Shown here piece after piece: positions 16,445 to 17,387 of a stretch of 17,387 nucleotides of DNA. Numbering within the stretch: the first letter of the stretch is position 1; each line of letters begins with the position of its first letter. The stretch comes from Desulfoprunum sp. (GTDB lineage: Bacteria > Desulfobacterota > Desulfobulbia > Desulfobulbales > Desulfocapsaceae): the NCBI GenBank assembly GCA_030696435.1, contig JAUYSF010000147.1:1-17387 (forward strand). The letters are read 5' to 3'. The position numbers were made by a program, and so were the translations under genes. A model generated the notes under the pieces. The model had not been told where the DNA came from, did not search any database, and worked only from the letters and a program-made list of their open reading frames with translations.

Positions 16445-16488
16445 CACAATCACCTCTCATGCAAGTCCTTTGCGGAGATTGTGTTTTT
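16445..16488 (+). terminator. probable rho-independent terminator of the radical SAM gene
   Basis: CACAATC (16445-16451) pairs with GATTGTG (16477-16483) around a 25-nt loop, with an inner GCAA/TTGC pairing possible. A run of five T (16484-16488) follows directly on the plus strand. It lies 23 nt after the stop. The stem is GC-poor, so efficiency is uncertain. Confidence 0.55.
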
Positions 16489-16534
16489 GAGCGTCTTCAC
16501 TTTGAACTGTATCGTTTGAAATTGGACTATGAAA

Positions 16535-16624
16535 TGGCGGAGGAGCAGGGATTCGAACCCTGGGTGGAGTTTCCCCCACAACGGTTTTCGAGACCGTCCC
16601 GTTCAACCGCTCCGGCACTCCTCC
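16535..16624 (-). tRNA. tRNA-Ser (anticodon CGA), CCA encoded
   Basis: Minus-strand reading gives acceptor GGAGGAG paired with CTCCTCC, a D arm, and anticodon stem ACGGT/ACCGT with loop CTCGAAA. Anticodon CGA (16588-16590 on the plus strand) reads UCG. A long type II variable arm (TGTGGGGGAAACTCCACC) follows, then T arm CAGGG-TTCGAAT-CCCTG, discriminator G and an encoded CCA (16535-16537). All stems are complete and the long variable arm is diagnostic for Ser, Leu or Tyr. The anticodon decides Ser. No terminator with a T-run is evident just downstream. Confidence 0.97.
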
Positions 16625-16635
16625 GTGGGGAATTA

Positions 16636-16664
16636 TTGATACCAACAACTCACAGAATCTTCAA
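16636..16664 (-). promoter_or_regulatory. candidate tRNA-Ser promoter
   Basis: On the minus strand TTGAAG (16659-16664) and TATCAA (16636-16641) are spaced by exactly 17 nt, each with four of six consensus bases. The predicted start lies a few bases before the tRNA 5' end. Suggestive position, weak boxes. Confidence 0.35.
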
Positions 16665-16694
16665 GATCAATAGGTGAAAAACCTCTATTTTGGC

Positions 16695-16922
16695 TCAGTT
16701 GGATTGTCTTAGCATCCATTCCTGCTTCGCCTTGAGCTCCTGAAATCTTTTCGACAGTCGAGTATTTGACCGCATGTAGCTCATAGCCTGTCTGGTCAAG
16801 ACCGCAAGAGGACCGATAATTAAGGAAACCGATTTGGTCATTACCCGTTGGAATGACTGGATCACTGGCACAGCATTTCTGGAAAAAATTGACAAAGTTG
16901 CTTGACCGGAAGCAAGGGACAT
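16695..16922 (-). CDS. possible small protein (75 aa), unrecognised
   Basis: This open frame encodes 75 residues with a moderately hydrophobic middle (SVSLIIGPLAVLTRQAM) and a charged, helix-prone C-terminus (LSKRFQELKAKQEWMLRQ). That composition is protein-like. It has no clear ribosome site; an 8-bp inverted repeat lies 10 nt before the ATG. It is upstream of tRNA-Ser on the same strand. I do not recognise a family, and it might not be translated. Confidence 0.3.
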   Translation of the reverse strand: MSLASGQATLSIFSRNAVPVIQSFQRVMTKSVSLIIGPLAVLTRQAMSYMRSNTRLSKRFQELKAKQEWMLRQSN

Positions 16923-16932
16923 GTTTTTTATG

Positions 16933-16953
16933 CTATCTAGCTATCCTAGATAG
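16933..16953. repeat. inverted repeat with two alternative foldings
   Basis: CTATCTAG (16933-16940) and CTAGATAG (16946-16953) form perfect 8-bp arms around CTATC. An overlapping alternative pairs AGCTATC with GATAGCT around CTA (16939-16955). No T-run follows on either strand. It lies just before the possible small ORF (16922) and upstream of the ketoacyl synthase, so it may be an operator or a translation-controlling hairpin. Confidence 0.5.
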
Positions 16954-17102
16954 CTGGCCAGATGAACAAAAGATCTCGATCCATTTGCCTGCAGGGTCAG
17001 GGGTGCTTTAACGAGTGACAAAAACTGACAGGGCCGACACATTACCTCGATACGGGGGCTTAAAAAATGCTTCATCATCTCAACAAATCGAGCCATGCCG
17101 GC

Positions 17103-17387
17103 ATGAACAGGGTCGTTATTACCGGCATGGGAATTGTTTCCTGTATCGGCTTATCGCTGGACGAAGTTACCGAAGCACTTCGTCACAGCACGAGCGGCAT
17201 TACCCTGCTGGATGAACGTAAGCAGATGGGATTCACAAGTGGGCTCAGCGGCACAATTAAAGGATTTGATAACGAAAACTGCCTGGAAAGAAAGTTCCGT
17301 AAATCCCTTCCCGAGTTTGGCCTTTGGGCCTGGGATGCGGTAAAACAGGCCCTATACCAGGCAGGCATTGACGAGCAGGACCTGGTC
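17103..17387 (+). CDS. beta-ketoacyl-ACP synthase (FabB/FabF-like), 5' part
   Basis: The first 95 residues are present and the gene runs off the window. The N-terminus MNRVVITGMGIVSCIG is the standard first strand of KAS I/II condensing enzymes, followed by LRHSTSGITLLDERKQMG and an FGLWAWDAVKQALYQAGID helix. These extend acyl chains on acyl carrier protein by decarboxylative condensation with malonyl-ACP in the cytosol. The GITLLDERKQMGF segment looks closer to FabB (KAS I) than FabF, but the catalytic Cys-His-His lies beyond the window, so the class is unsettled. An in-frame ATG at 17067, 8 nt after a GGGGG run and right after a TAA, would add 12 residues. I prefer 17103 because the family starts there. 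A weak promoter-like pair (TTGCCT 16985-16990, TTTAAC 17007-17012) lies upstream. Confidence 0.85.
   Translation, partial: MNRVVITGMGIVSCIGLSLDEVTEALRHSTSGITLLDERKQMGFTSGLSGTIKGFDNENCLERKFRKSLPEFGLWAWDAVKQALYQAGIDEQDLV

Noticed and set aside
16668..16690. Hairpin-like AATAGGT / ACCTCTATT followed by TTTT
   Set aside because: The stem has a bulge, the T-run is on the plus strand where no gene ends, and the minus-strand reading lacks a T-run. Not called as a terminator.
1..17387. CRISPR array, insertion sequence, integrase or phage genes
   Set aside because: No regularly spaced direct repeats, transposase or recombinase motifs were seen. The tRNA-Ser gene could serve as an integration site, but no attachment repeat or integrase is visible.

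Overview
The window carries ordinary bacterial protein-coding DNA of moderate GC with short intergenic gaps. The mix of genes (an ApbE flavin transferase, a FIST-domain hybrid histidine kinase with an AHDFNN H-box, a B12-type radical SAM enzyme, caspase-like and MBL-fold proteins) is of a kind common in Desulfobacterota and related former Deltaproteobacteria. This taxonomic guess rests on general gene style only and is weak.

Layout. 1-379 (+): 3' end of an apbE gene. 421-3078 (-): FIST-sensor hybrid histidine kinase. 3175-10707 (-): a compact five-gene run, transcribed right to left: a pseudo-glycerophosphodiesterase fused to a lectin-like jelly roll (8431-10707), an uracil-DNA-glycosylase-superfamily protein with an Fe-S-type cysteine pattern (6785-8398), a caspase-like peptidase with an intact His/Cys dyad (5614-6747), an unrecognised protein with a beta-sandwich N-terminus and helical C-terminus (4280-5617), and a soluble ComEC-like MBL hydrolase (3175-4263). 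The caspase and unrecognised genes overlap by ATGA, and the other gaps are 16-37 nt. This looks like one operon, and the kinase 96 nt downstream may belong to it.

10708-11235 is a 528-nt, partly AT-rich divergent intergenic region. 11236-12801 (+) encodes an alpha/beta-hydrolase lipoprotein with an EF-hand-like loop. 12861-13205 (-) is a small two-helix membrane protein. 13299-14777 (-) is a membrane-anchored polysaccharide deacetylase fused to a SAM methyltransferase. Divergent from it, 14958-16421 (+) is a B12-binding-type radical SAM protein followed by a plausible terminator. 16535-16624 (-) is tRNA-Ser(CGA). A possible 75-aa ORF with a palindrome just upstream lies at 16695-16922 (-). 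17103 to the window end is the start of a beta-ketoacyl-ACP synthase (+).

How the genes may work together. The five-gene module combines a protease of the caspase fold, a putative DNA glycosylase-like protein, a ComEC-like (possibly nuclease) hydrolase, a catalytically dead lipid-phosphodiesterase domain with a glycan-binding-like domain, and an adaptor-like protein. This is the sort of combination expected of a prokaryotic conflict (defence or programmed-death) system. I recognise the domains but not the whole arrangement, so it is the main candidate for a poorly described system. The role is inference only. The right-hand genes look like envelope or lipid metabolism and core functions.
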